Source: Deltaproteobacteria bacterium
GTDB taxonomy: Bacteria; Desulfobacterota; DSM-4660; Desulfatiglandales; HGW-15
Reading direction: 5' to 3'
DNA: 6,690 nucleotides
NCBI GenBank assembly: GCA_020060215.1
Contig: JAGVAP010000066.1
Coordinates: 1 to 6,690 of the forward strand
Made by a program: the position numbers and the translations under genes. Shown piece after piece: positions 1 through 6,075 of this stretch. The notes beneath the pieces were generated by a model. That model did no database searches, was not told the DNA's origin, and saw only the letters and a program-made list of their open reading frames with translations. Position 1 is the first letter of the stretch, and each line of letters begins with the position of its first letter.

Positions 1-2240
1 ATCGCACGCCGCGCATCGCCCGGCAGGGGTGACGACCACACCAGGCAGGCGGTGCCGTTGCCGAGGAGGTCGACGGGCGCGATGCTCGCCAGGTCATCGA
101 TGCGCGGAAACACCTTCAACGGCTGGGGCTTGCTCCAACTGTTCCCGGACTGGTTGAAGTACAGGCGAACGCCGTCGCGGTGGAGATAGATGACGTCGGT
201 GGTGCCGCTGCCGTCGATGTCGGCAAGACGTATGCGCTTATGGTCGAACTGGTCCGGGTTGTCGAACCAGGGCGCATTGTCCATCGTGATCTTGGCGCCG
301 AAGCGGCCGTAGCCGAGGTTGGGCCAGTAGCAGACCTCGCCGTTGCGGATGCGGACCAGGTCGGTGAGGCCGCCGCCGGAGAGGTCGGCCAGGTAGATGG
401 ATTGCGTGCCGTCCGCGAAGACGACGCGCGGGCCTTTCTCCTCGTCGAGCGCTTGCGCGACCCGCTGCGCCGGTCCGAAGCCCTCTTCGGCGAGCGAGGC
501 GTGCCAGACCAGGGCGTCGTCTTCGGTAATCAGCACATCGGCGCGGCCGTCACCGTCGAGATCGACGAACCTGACGTTCGGGTCGAGCGTGTCGAGGTTC
601 AGGCGCGAGGTGAAGGTCCGGAAGGGATGCCAGCCTTCGGCCCCGTCATGTTCATAAAAACCGGCCATCGGGCCCTCCATGAGGACGACGTCGGGTTGAC
701 CGTCGCCGGCCAGGTCCATGAACTCCGCGCCGCCACCGAGGGCGACATTGGGTTTGAGGGCGACCGTTTCGAGCGGGGCGAACTTCGCCTTCACGAATCC
801 CCGGCCCTCCATCTTGTCCGGGATCGGGCTGAGGTTGCGCTTGTAGAACCAGGTGCCTGCCTGCTCGGCAAGGATGCCGGGAATGCCCTCGCCATGCAGG
901 TCGGCCCAGCGGTAGGAGCTGCCATCCAGGCCGATGGGGAGGTTGTCCAGGTTCGACGGATCAACCAGCTCCACCGTGTCCTGTACGATGGGCTCGGTGT
1001 ACTCGAATTCGACGGGCGGGAGGCTCCGCGAGTCGTAGCCGCCGTTACTACGACGATAGCCGGTCTGTGTGACAGAGCGTAAGAAGGTGTAGACCGGGTT
1101 GCGGGCGCCGGTGGGGTCCGCTTCATCCGAGTAGGTGAAATCCGTGGAACGCACCAGGCAATCCCGCCCCACGCCCATCTCCCCAGGGAAGTGATGGAAC
1201 ATCAGAACGCGCCGGCAGGTCCGATACGTGCGGACCTCGAACCCGGCACGGTAGGAGGAAAAGGGGTCCCTGCGTGCCGGCCATTTGCCGGTTTCGCCAG
1301 GGGTCGGCGCGTGGGCGTCGTGCTCCCCATAGTCGAAAACGACCTCGAAGAGCCAGCAGTTGCTTCCGTCCGGCGCGGCGGCATCCCGAGGGTCCGGCCA
1401 GGAAGCGTCGCCTTTGAGCACCGGGAGATAGGGCTCACGGTGGCCATAACGGATACGTTTGAGGTAGCGCTGCGCCGAACGCGAACCCGTCGTCCTGCTG
1501 CTCTCGTGAGCCTTGAAAAGCGCGTTGCCGAGGGTGTCCTCGAAGATTCGATCGGAGTCTTCGGGCTTGTAGCCGTAGACAATGACGTTTCCCTTGTCGT
1601 CGTGGCTCTGGCAAATCAGCCAGCTGAAGATGCGGTTCGGGTCGGCAGGATCGGAGATACGGCTCTCGGGCGTCTTGCCGTACCAGGTGGTGATGTTTTC
1701 CTTGGAAATGGAGCGCCAGGAGACGTCGGTTGCGTCAAGCGTGTTCGTCCAGCGTTCGATCCGCGCAAAGAGCCCCTCGGTTCGCGGACGATAGCGACGA
1801 ACCTGGTAAGGAATGCCGTTCACGGTTCGCTCGGGGAGGCTCTCTCGATCCCATCGGCCCTGTGCGTTCTGAACGAGAAACGGCACCAGATCCTCGGCGC
1901 CGGAGAGAATGAAGACGTCCGACTCCTCAGCGTCCCGGTACTGGGGCAGGCCCTTGTCGGTATTGCGGGTGATGGCAGGCAGTAACAGGCTCCAACCAAA
2001 GCCGAATGGACCATTGCCGGAACCGGAGTCGTAGGAGAGGGAGAGTTGGGGCCCGAACCCGGATCGCCCGGGGCTTGCAGCGATCGGCACCGACATCGAT
2101 CCGGTCCCGGTAACGGGGTTGGCGGCGAACTTCTCGCCCATGCCGCGAATGGCCCCACCGCCTTTGGGCAGGGATATGGTCGGGATCGCAGGGTTTTGCT
2201 CGCCGTCCCTCCGAGCTTTCGCTGTATCCGGCAAAGCCAA
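1..2240 (-). CDS. SpvB/TcB-like Tc toxin B-component protein, C-terminal part cut by window edge
   Basis: The reading frame is open for 746 codons, from a TTG at 2240 off the left edge, with no internal stop. Residues 23-38 read SLPKGGGAIRGMGEKF, very close to the start of Photorhabdus TcdB-type proteins. The segment ending FGFGWSL (about 79-85) completes the SpvB N-terminal signature. About residues 445-700 hold repeated D-x-D/N-G-x-G motifs (DLHGEGIPG, DLAGDGQPD, DLDGDGRAD, DIDGSGTTD), typical of FG-GAP/VCBS beta-propeller repeats, and a GEVCYWPNLGYGRFG motif shared with Tc B proteins. In Tc toxins this component forms the propeller gate and half of the RHS cocoon that holds the toxic C-terminus and docks on the TcA pore. 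No signal peptide is seen. Family members usually exceed 1,400 residues, so the RHS core and any effector domain lie outside. TTG is the only plausible start: an in-frame TGA lies just upstream, and the next ATG is inside the conserved motif. The family call is firm; toxin activity is inferred. Confidence 0.9.
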   Translation of the reverse strand, partial: MALPDTAKARRDGEQNPAIPTISLPKGGGAIRGMGEKFAANPVTGTGSMSVPIAASPGRSGFGPQLSLSYDSGSGNGPFGFGWSLLLPAITRNTDKGLPQYRDAEESDVFILSGAEDLVPFLVQNAQGRWDRESLPERTVNGIPYQVRRYRPRTEGLFARIERWTNTLDATDVSWRSISKENITTWYGKTPESRISDPADPNRIFSWLICQSHDDKGNVIVYGYKPEDSDRIFEDTLGNALFKAHESSRTTGSRSAQRYLKRIRYGHREPYLPVLKGDASWPDPRDAAAPDGSNCWLFEVVFDYGEHDAHAPTPGETGKWPARRDPFSSYRAGFEVRTYRTCRRVLMFHHFPGEMGVGRDCLVRSTDFTYSDEADPTGARNPVYTFLRSVTQTGYRRSNGGYDSRSLPPVEFEYTEPIVQDTVELVDPSNLDNLPIGLDGSSYRWADLHGEGIPGILAEQAGTWFYKRNLSPIPDKMEGRGFVKAKFAPLETVALKPNVALGGGAEFMDLAGDGQPDVVLMEGPMAGFYEHDGAEGWHPFRTFTSRLNLDTLDPNVRFVDLDGDGRADVLITEDDALVWHASLAEEGFGPAQRVAQALDEEKGPRVVFADGTQSIYLADLSGGGLTDLVRIRNGEVCYWPNLGYGRFGAKITMDNAPWFDNPDQFDHKRIRLADIDGSGTTDVIYLHRDGVRLYFNQSGNSWSKPQPLKVFPRIDDLASIAPVDLLGNGTACLVWSSPLPGDARRA

Positions 2241-2243
2241 CGG

Positions 2244-2250
2244 TCACCTC
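2244..2250 (-). promoter_or_regulatory. Shine-Dalgarno site supporting a TTG start
   Basis: On the minus strand GAGGTGA lies just before the TTG at 2240, with six bases between GAGG and TTG. A second in-frame TTG two codons later would sit twelve bases away, which is less favourable. The in-frame TGA overlaps this site, so translation cannot begin further upstream in this frame. Confidence 0.5.
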
Positions 2251-2330
2251 ACGTGATTGCAACAACCTGCCATCTCGCTTGCGCACGCTTCTTGCCCGAC
2301 GAACAGGGGATGGCGATTTTGGGCTCGGGG

Positions 2331-2359
2331 AATGTAGCAGGTGTGGGAGGGTTTTGCAA
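2331..2359 (-). promoter_or_regulatory. Candidate sigma70-type promoter for the SpvB/TcB-like gene
   Basis: On the minus strand TTGCAA (2359-2354) and TACATT (2336-2331) are separated by 17 bases. Each matches the sigma70 consensus at four of six positions. Transcription would start near 2324 and leave a leader of about 85 bases before the TTG. The 245-base gap after the iron-sulfur gene leaves room for an independent promoter. The match is weak and comes from inspection only. Confidence 0.3.
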
Positions 2360-2485
2360 AAAGATATGTCCAGCATTCCTGGAAGCGGCCTTCCGTCGCT
2401 TGTGATGGGGACCGATGAGGGTGGGCGGACCTTGACTCTGGACATTCCTGCTGCGATCGCCGGCCCGACGGGTGGCCCTCCCACT

Positions 2486-3664
2486 CTACGCCTTTCTGGG
2501 GGGAGGAATGAAAACCCGTCGAAACCCTTCCTGCAGAGAAATGGCTCCTTCCGGACAGAACCGGGCGCAAACCCCGCACCCCAGGCACCGAGCCTCGTCC
2601 CGGGCCGCTTTGCCGTCATCGTCGAGCGTTATCGCATCCATGGGGCAGCGCTCCACGCACGTGCCGCACCCGGAGCAAATCTCCTTGTCCATGACGGCGA
2701 GAAAGTTGGTCGCATTGATCAGGGGCAGGGTGCCCTCCCGCCAGAGCCTGAACGTGTCGCAGCACTCCTTGCAGCAATTGCAGATGCTGGTCTCCGGCCG
2801 GTCGATGTTCGAGCCGGGATGAAACGCCTTGTGCACCAGGCCGGCGGCCTCCGCCTCTTTCATGATTCGAAGGGCTTCCTCCTTGGTGACCGGCTCTGCA
2901 AAACCCTGACTCACCGTATGACGGGCGGACTTGCCGAAGGTGAAGCAGTTCCGCAGAGGGGCTTCGATGCTGCAGGGCTCCCCGAGCGTGGCGCGCCGCT
3001 GCCTGCAGAAGCAGTAGCCGACCGCAATCTCCTCGAACTTCTCGATGATCTCCTCGACCTTCTGTGTCGGCACAATCACTTCAGCCGGTGAAGCGGCGAC
3101 CGTCCTTTGCACCGGAACAATCCTGATGGGCTTGCCCTCCTGGTTTGTCCTCGTCGGCACGGTCCGGTCCACAGGCGGGGCGTTGGCAAAGACAGGGCCC
3201 AGCGCATCGTAGTTCGACTGGATCTGGCTGCGCGTTTCGGACATGAGGTTCTCAAAGAGATGCGCCAGCTCCAGTTCCTTTGGGTCACCCTTGAGCGGGC
3301 TCATGAATCTGTACTCGAGGAGACCCACATTCATGAGAGGAAGCAAACGAAAAACCATGACTCCGGAAGAGCTCGGCTGGTTGAAGAGGAGCCCCTTTGC
3401 CGCGAGACTCGCAGCCACGGCATCGATCCGCTCCACACGGAGACCGCCGGATTCCTTCAACTCCGCCAAGGTCTGAGACCCTTTGCGCGAGAACGCGAAA
3501 ATCAGATCCAGCTCTTCCTCGTTGTCCTCGATGACGAGCTTCAATATGGAGACGGTCGTCTCGCTCACCGGGAGCGGGATGATGCCCTGACGGGAAATGA
3601 TGGAGGCGGCCTGGTGGTACTTTTCCGAGAGGATGCTTCTCGATTCTTTCTTTTCTTCGTCCAT
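2486..3664 (-). CDS. Multi-cysteine 4Fe-4S protein with winged-helix-like N-terminus
   Basis: This is a 392-residue cytoplasmic iron-sulfur protein. The C-terminus carries two ferredoxin-type clusters: CSGCGTCVERCP (Cys 330, 333, 336, 340) and CLGCGVCARFCP (360, 363, 366, 370). Ahead of these are a CFC...C...C group (218, 220, 231, 240) and CNCCKECC (295-302), giving 17 cysteines in all. Residues about 50-110 resemble a winged-helix fold (LAELKESGGLRVERIDAVAASL). A hydrophilic linker covers about 160-200. The order CxCR...C...C, then EEALRIMKEAEAAGLVH, then CNCCxxCC, then two 4Fe-4S motifs recurs in uncharacterised proteins of anaerobes, presumably in electron transfer; the substrate is unknown. 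The ATG follows a strong GGAGGTGA (3675-3668) at ideal spacing. It is divergent from the radical SAM gene and upstream of the SpvB-like gene on the same strand. The N-terminal fold is inferred from sequence texture. Confidence 0.9.
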   Translation of the reverse strand: MDEEKKESRSILSEKYHQAASIISRQGIIPLPVSETTVSILKLVIEDNEEELDLIFAFSRKGSQTLAELKESGGLRVERIDAVAASLAAKGLLFNQPSSSGVMVFRLLPLMNVGLLEYRFMSPLKGDPKELELAHLFENLMSETRSQIQSNYDALGPVFANAPPVDRTVPTRTNQEGKPIRIVPVQRTVAASPAEVIVPTQKVEEIIEKFEEIAVGYCFCRQRRATLGEPCSIEAPLRNCFTFGKSARHTVSQGFAEPVTKEEALRIMKEAEAAGLVHKAFHPGSNIDRPETSICNCCKECCDTFRLWREGTLPLINATNFLAVMDKEICSGCGTCVERCPMDAITLDDDGKAARDEARCLGCGVCARFCPEGAISLQEGFRRVFIPPPRKA

Positions 3665-3678
3665 CGTTCACCTCCGCG

Positions 3679-3712
3679 GATGCGTAGAATGGAAAGATGC
3701 GTAGAATGGAGA
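3679..3712. repeat. 17-bp tandem direct repeat, two copies
   Basis: The unit GATGCGTAGAATGGAAA (3679-3695) is followed at once by GATGCGTAGAATGGAGA (3696-3712); one base of 17 differs. The pair fills the space between the candidate -10 box and the Shine-Dalgarno of the iron-sulfur gene, so it would form most of that leader. It may be a recent local duplication or a repeated protein-binding site. Confidence 0.8.
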
Positions 3713-3740
3713 GGATATCGAGCGCGCAACACCATGGCAA
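3712..3740 (-). promoter_or_regulatory. Candidate sigma70-type promoter for the 4Fe-4S protein gene
   Basis: On the minus strand TTGCCA (3740-3735, five of six consensus bases) and TATCCT (3717-3712, four of six) are 17 bases apart. Transcription would start near 3705, giving a leader of roughly 40 bases that contains the 17-bp tandem repeat and ends in GGAGGTGA. Confidence 0.4.
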
Positions 3741-3829
3741 GCAAAAAGGGGTCGGGGGGGCGCGTACCATCTGCCGGGAGCGTTCTCGCAGATGGCTCAT
3801 GAACACCCTGGACCAAGGACCGCCAGGAA

Positions 3830-3845
3830 GACACGAAGACACGAA
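3830..3845. repeat. 8-bp tandem repeat GACACGAA x2
   Basis: Two perfect contiguous copies of GACACGAA are followed by GAACGGA. Similar ACACGAAG runs occur as intergenic filler in some deltaproteobacterial and planctomycete genomes; that comparison is from memory. Confidence 0.6.
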
Positions 3846-3880
3846 GAACGGACCGGGGGAGGGGAGGGACGGGGAAACGC

Positions 3881-3908
3881 TTGAAATTCTGCGGCGTTGG
3901 TGTATGCT
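3881..3908 (+). promoter_or_regulatory. Candidate sigma70-type promoter for the radical SAM gene
   Basis: TTGAAA (3881-3886, five of six consensus bases) is followed after 16 bases by TATGCT (3903-3908, four of six). Transcription would start near 3915, just before the C-tract/G-tract inverted repeat, leaving a leader of about 145 bases before the preferred TTG start. Confidence 0.35.
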
Positions 3909-3917
3909 TGAGGGTAT

Positions 3918-3976
3918 CCAAATCCCCCTTGATCCCCTTTCGTCAGAGGGGGGAAGCGTGCTGGAGGGGGGGAGAG
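3918..3976. repeat. C-tract/G-tract inverted repeat, resembling a dispersed intergenic element
   Basis: Two pyrimidine blocks, AATCCCCCTT (3921-3930) and ATCCCCTTT (3932-3940), face two purine blocks, AGGGGGGAA (3947-3955) and GGAGGGGGGGAGAGG (about 3962-3976). CCCCT (3934-3938) can pair with AGGGG (3947-3951) around an 8-base loop; pairings using the outer blocks are also possible. This pattern resembles dispersed palindromic repeats with AATCCCCCTT...AAGGGGG cores known from many deltaproteobacterial genomes; that resemblance is recalled, not searched. If transcribed it lies in the 5' leader of the radical SAM gene. Confidence 0.5.
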
Positions 3977-4046
3977 GTTTCGAGCAGAGTGGGCCTTTTA
4001 CGAGAAGTGTGGCTCTCAAACCTGGATGGAATGGGGAAGGATTCGG

Positions 4047-4052
4047 GGAGGG
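4047..4052 (+). promoter_or_regulatory. Shine-Dalgarno site deciding a TTG start
   Basis: GGAGGG lies seven bases (counted from GGAGG) before an in-frame TTG at 4059. The upstream in-frame ATG at 4026 has no purine-rich site before it, and the eleven extra residues it would add look like translated leader. The TTG start is therefore preferred. Confidence 0.5.
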
Positions 4053-4058
4053 AACAGG

Positions 4059-5216
4059 TTGGCGGAGAGAATCGGTTTTGAGCAGGGGCCGATCAGGCCG
4101 CCCAGCGAGGCGCAGAGCCTGCTGTTGCGGCTTACGCGGAACTGCCCCTGGAATCAGTGTCTTTTCTGCCCGGTCTACAAAGGCAGAAAATTTTCCCTGA
4201 GGCCGGTCGAGGAGATCCGGAAGGACATCGAGACCGCAAGGGATATTGCCGACGATATCAAGGCGCTTTCCTGGAAATTGGGGCATCGGGGAGAGGTCAC
4301 CAACGAGGTGATCAGCTCGATCTTCTCTTCTTCGCTTTACAGCGACGCCTACAGGAGCATCGCCGCATGGCTCTACTACGCGACCGGGTCGTGCTTTCTC
4401 CAGGATGCGGACAACCTCATCATGCCGACCGGGGACCTGGTGGAGGTCCTGACGTTTTTGCGTGAGAAGTTCCCGGAGATCACCCGGGTGACCACCTATT
4501 CGCGTTCCAGGACCATTGCCAGGAAATCGCTGGAATCGCTCACGCGCATCCGGGAGGCCGGGCTCGACCGCATCCACGTGGGGCTCGAGACCGGTTATGA
4601 TCCGCTCCTGAAGATGATGAAGAAGGGGGTGACCGCAGCCCAGCAGATCGATGCAGGGAAGAAGGTGGTCCAGTCCGGAATGGAGCTCTCGGAGTACGTG
4701 ATGCCGGGGCTCGGGGGCAGGGAGCTCTGGGAGGCCCACGCAACCGCCACGGCCGACGTGCTCAACCAGATCGACCCTCACTTCATCCGGATCAGGAGCC
4801 TCCGGGTGCCCGAAAGGGTGCTCCTCCACGAAAAGCTCGTGAGCGGAGAGTTCACCATGCAGACCGACGACATGGTGGCCGAGGAGCTCCGCGTGTTCAT
4901 CGAACGGCTGGACGGGATCAGTTCCGTGGTCACATCGGATCACATCATGAACCTCCTGGAAGAGGTCACCGGGAAGCTGCCCGACGACAAGGAGAAGATG
5001 CTGGAGGTGATCCGGAGATATCAGCAACTGCCGGACGATGAGCGCCTGATCTATCGCGTCGGAAGGAGAGGAGGGGCCTACCGCTCCACCGAAGACCTCG
5101 GCCGGGACAGGGCAACCTACGGGAAGATCCAGAGGCTCGTCGAAGAGCTGAAGGCCAAGGGCGGCATGGCGGAGGTGGAGAGGTTTATCAGGGATCTGGT
5201 GGATCAGTACATCTAG
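4059..5216 (+). CDS. Radical SAM protein with CX4CX2C cluster motif
   Basis: From TTG the protein has 385 residues; an in-frame ATG at 4026 would give 396. Numbering from that ATG, the cluster motif is NCPWNQCLFC with Cys 40, 45 and 48. This spaces as CX4CX2C rather than the usual CX3CX2C, and should bind the 4Fe-4S cluster that cleaves S-adenosylmethionine. The rest fits a radical SAM TIM barrel: a predicted strand/helix near PTGDLVEVLTFLREKFPEI (134-152), then VTTYSRSRTI, then the beta-strand segment AGLDRIHVGLETG (178-190). The C-terminal part (about 280-396) is mostly charged helices. Proteins with the PPSEA...NCPWN.C.FCPVYKG signature are, as I recall, frequent in Desulfobacterota and annotated only as radical SAM proteins; the substrate is unknown. 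The C-terminus shows no SPASM-type cysteines and no B12-binding domain. It lies 185 bases before the precorrin-2 dehydrogenase gene, but does not look like AhbC or AhbD of the siroheme-dependent heme route. Confidence 0.88.
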   Translation: MAERIGFEQGPIRPPSEAQSLLLRLTRNCPWNQCLFCPVYKGRKFSLRPVEEIRKDIETARDIADDIKALSWKLGHRGEVTNEVISSIFSSSLYSDAYRSIAAWLYYATGSCFLQDADNLIMPTGDLVEVLTFLREKFPEITRVTTYSRSRTIARKSLESLTRIREAGLDRIHVGLETGYDPLLKMMKKGVTAAQQIDAGKKVVQSGMELSEYVMPGLGGRELWEAHATATADVLNQIDPHFIRIRSLRVPERVLLHEKLVSGEFTMQTDDMVAEELRVFIERLDGISSVVTSDHIMNLLEEVTGKLPDDKEKMLEVIRRYQQLPDDERLIYRVGRRGGAYRSTEDLGRDRATYGKIQRLVEELKAKGGMAEVERFIRDLVDQYI

Positions 5217-5234
5217 AGGTCAAGGAGGTCGCAA

Positions 5235-5255
5235 GGTCCAGGGTCCAGGGTCAAA
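5235..5255. repeat. 7-bp tandem repeat GGTCCAG, two copies plus a variant
   Basis: GGTCCAG occurs at 5235-5241 and 5242-5248, followed by the diverged GGTCAAA (5249-5255). Further AGGTC motifs lie just before it (5217, 5226). It begins about 20 bases after the radical SAM stop codon. GGTCCAGGGTCCAGGG runs are familiar intergenic sequences in deltaproteobacteria (recalled, not searched). Confidence 0.65.
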
Positions 5256-5289
5256 GAAGCTGTCGACCGGCGGAGCCGAAGGGACCGGG

Positions 5290-5301
5290 GACCTCGAGGT
5301 C
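5290..5301. other. Perfect 12-bp palindrome GACCTCGAGGTC
   Basis: GACCTCGAGGTC equals its own reverse complement. It lies about 100 bases before the precorrin-2 dehydrogenase start. A dimeric regulator could bind such a site, but a lone 12-bp palindrome in GC-rich DNA may be chance. Confidence 0.25.
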
Positions 5302-5371
5302 GGGTTCGGTGGGATCTGCAACGACCCCCGTGCACGAGAAGATTCGCCTGGACCTAGCTTCGACCTAACGA

Positions 5372-5395
5372 CATTTCGAGCGGAGTGAGAATCTT
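5372..5395. repeat. Possible dispersed intergenic motif with imperfect inverted ends
   Basis: The motif CATTTCGAGCGGAGTGAG followed by AATCTT has imperfect inverted ends (ATTTC against GAGAAT). It closely resembles an ATTTCGAGCG...GAGAAATCT sequence that I recall as dispersed between genes in several bacterial groups. Here it ends a few bases before the 5402 start codon and supplies the only weak purine-rich stretch upstream of that gene. Confidence 0.3.
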
Positions 5396-5401
5396 ACCTG
5401 C

Positions 5402-6055
5402 ATGACCTATTATCCTGCCTTCCTGGATCTCCGTGGAAAGAAGGTGCTGATCGTGGGCGGGGGCTCGGTCGCCCGGCGGAAGGTCGAGACGCTCCTCGAA
5501 TGCGGGGCCGTGGTCGACCTGGCCGCAAGGGTCCTCACCCCCGAACTGAAGGGCCACGTGGACGAAGGGCGCATCCGCTTCCTTGGGGAGGAATTCAGGG
5601 AGGAGCAGGTCGAGGGGGCCTTCCTCGTGATCGCGGCCACCGACGACCCGGAGCTGAACCGGCAGGTCAGCCTCTCGGCCCGGCAAAGGGGGATCCCGGT
5701 CAATGCCGTGGACCAGCCTTCGGACTGCACCTTCATCGTGCCGTCCGTCCTCCGGAGGGGGGACCTGGTGATCGCCGTGTCCACGTCCGGCAAGAGCCCC
5801 GCCCTTGCGAAACAGGTGCGGGAAGAGCTCGAGGAAAGGTTCGGTGAAGAGTACGAGCCGTATCTGGACCTCATGGGGAGGATCCGCGAAGAGGTCCTCT
5901 CCCGCTCGCTCCCGGCAAAGGAAAGAGAGGAGATCTTTCGCAGCCTCGTCCGGTCGGATCTGCTGGATGCGATCCGGGCAGGGGACCGGGAGCGGATCGC
6001 ACTTAGGCTGGAGGGAATCCTGGGAAGCGATCTTTCCAGGAAGATTCTGGAATGA
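5402..6055 (+). CDS. Precorrin-2 dehydrogenase / sirohydrochlorin ferrochelatase (CysG N-terminal/Met8-type)
   Basis: This 217-residue enzyme should oxidise precorrin-2 to sirohydrochlorin with NAD+, and may insert iron to make siroheme. The protein opens YYPAFLDLRGKKVLIVGGG, with the Rossmann glycines at 19-21 followed by SVARRKVETLL. VIAATDDPELN (76-86) and VNAVDQPSDCTFIVPS (100-115) are family hallmarks; Asp104 is at the position of the catalytic Asp104 of Salmonella CysG. VSTSGKSPALAKQVREELE (126-144) follows, then a helical dimerisation-type C-terminus. The length matches stand-alone Met8/SirC proteins, and the methyltransferase half of full CysG is absent, so a separate uroporphyrinogen-III methyltransferase is expected elsewhere. 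The ATG lacks a strong Shine-Dalgarno (GGAG at 5382 is 16 bases away), but homology begins at residue 3-4, so the start is secure. A CcsA-type gene follows, typical of deltaproteobacterial heme clusters. In anaerobes siroheme can also feed heme synthesis. Whether this copy chelates iron cannot be read from sequence. Confidence 0.93.
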   Translation: MTYYPAFLDLRGKKVLIVGGGSVARRKVETLLECGAVVDLAARVLTPELKGHVDEGRIRFLGEEFREEQVEGAFLVIAATDDPELNRQVSLSARQRGIPVNAVDQPSDCTFIVPSVLRRGDLVIAVSTSGKSPALAKQVREELEERFGEEYEPYLDLMGRIREEVLSRSLPAKEREEIFRSLVRSDLLDAIRAGDRERIALRLEGILGSDLSRKILE

Positions 6056-6075
6056 GCATTCGCGGTTGAATTGAT

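Larger units (their letters stand above)
3665..4058. other. Divergent intergenic control region
   Basis: About 390 bases separate the leftward iron-sulfur gene from the rightward radical SAM gene. The stretch holds a candidate promoter facing each way, a 17-bp tandem repeat in the leftward leader, an 8-bp tandem repeat, G-rich tracts and a C-tract/G-tract inverted repeat. I see no convincing gene here. Open frames crossing it have no homology signature and no good ribosome binding site. Confidence 0.6.

Noticed and set aside
180..1985. Two long plus-strand open frames (180-1082 and 1191-1985) opposite the SpvB/TcB-like gene
   Set aside because: They are codon-aligned antisense shadows of a minus-strand frame with clear SpvB/TcdB homology, and their products are low-complexity A/V/G/E/D-rich without domains.
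2369..2383. Small inverted repeat TCCAG-CATTC-CTGGA between the iron-sulfur and SpvB-like genes as a terminator
   Set aside because: A 5-bp stem without a following T-run is too weak to call a terminator; it could be chance.
1927..2619. 230-codon minus-strand open frame bridging the gap between the iron-sulfur and SpvB-like genes
   Set aside because: It overlaps both real genes in another frame. Its product is rich in R, S and P with no recognisable motif, as expected from out-of-frame GC-rich sequence.
3830..3845. Possible CRISPR-like repeats in the intergenic regions
   Set aside because: Units are 7-17 bp, contiguous, two to four copies, with no spacers and no cas genes.
4026..4058. ATG at 4026 as the radical SAM start
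   Set aside because: There is no Shine-Dalgarno before it, whereas the in-frame TTG at 4059 has GGAGG at seven bases. It is kept only as an alternative.
3285..5027. 580-codon minus-strand open frame opposite the radical SAM gene
   Set aside because: It runs antisense to the radical SAM gene and overlaps the iron-sulfur gene out of frame. Composition is H/L/P/R-rich and no domain is visible; high GC favours such open antisense frames.
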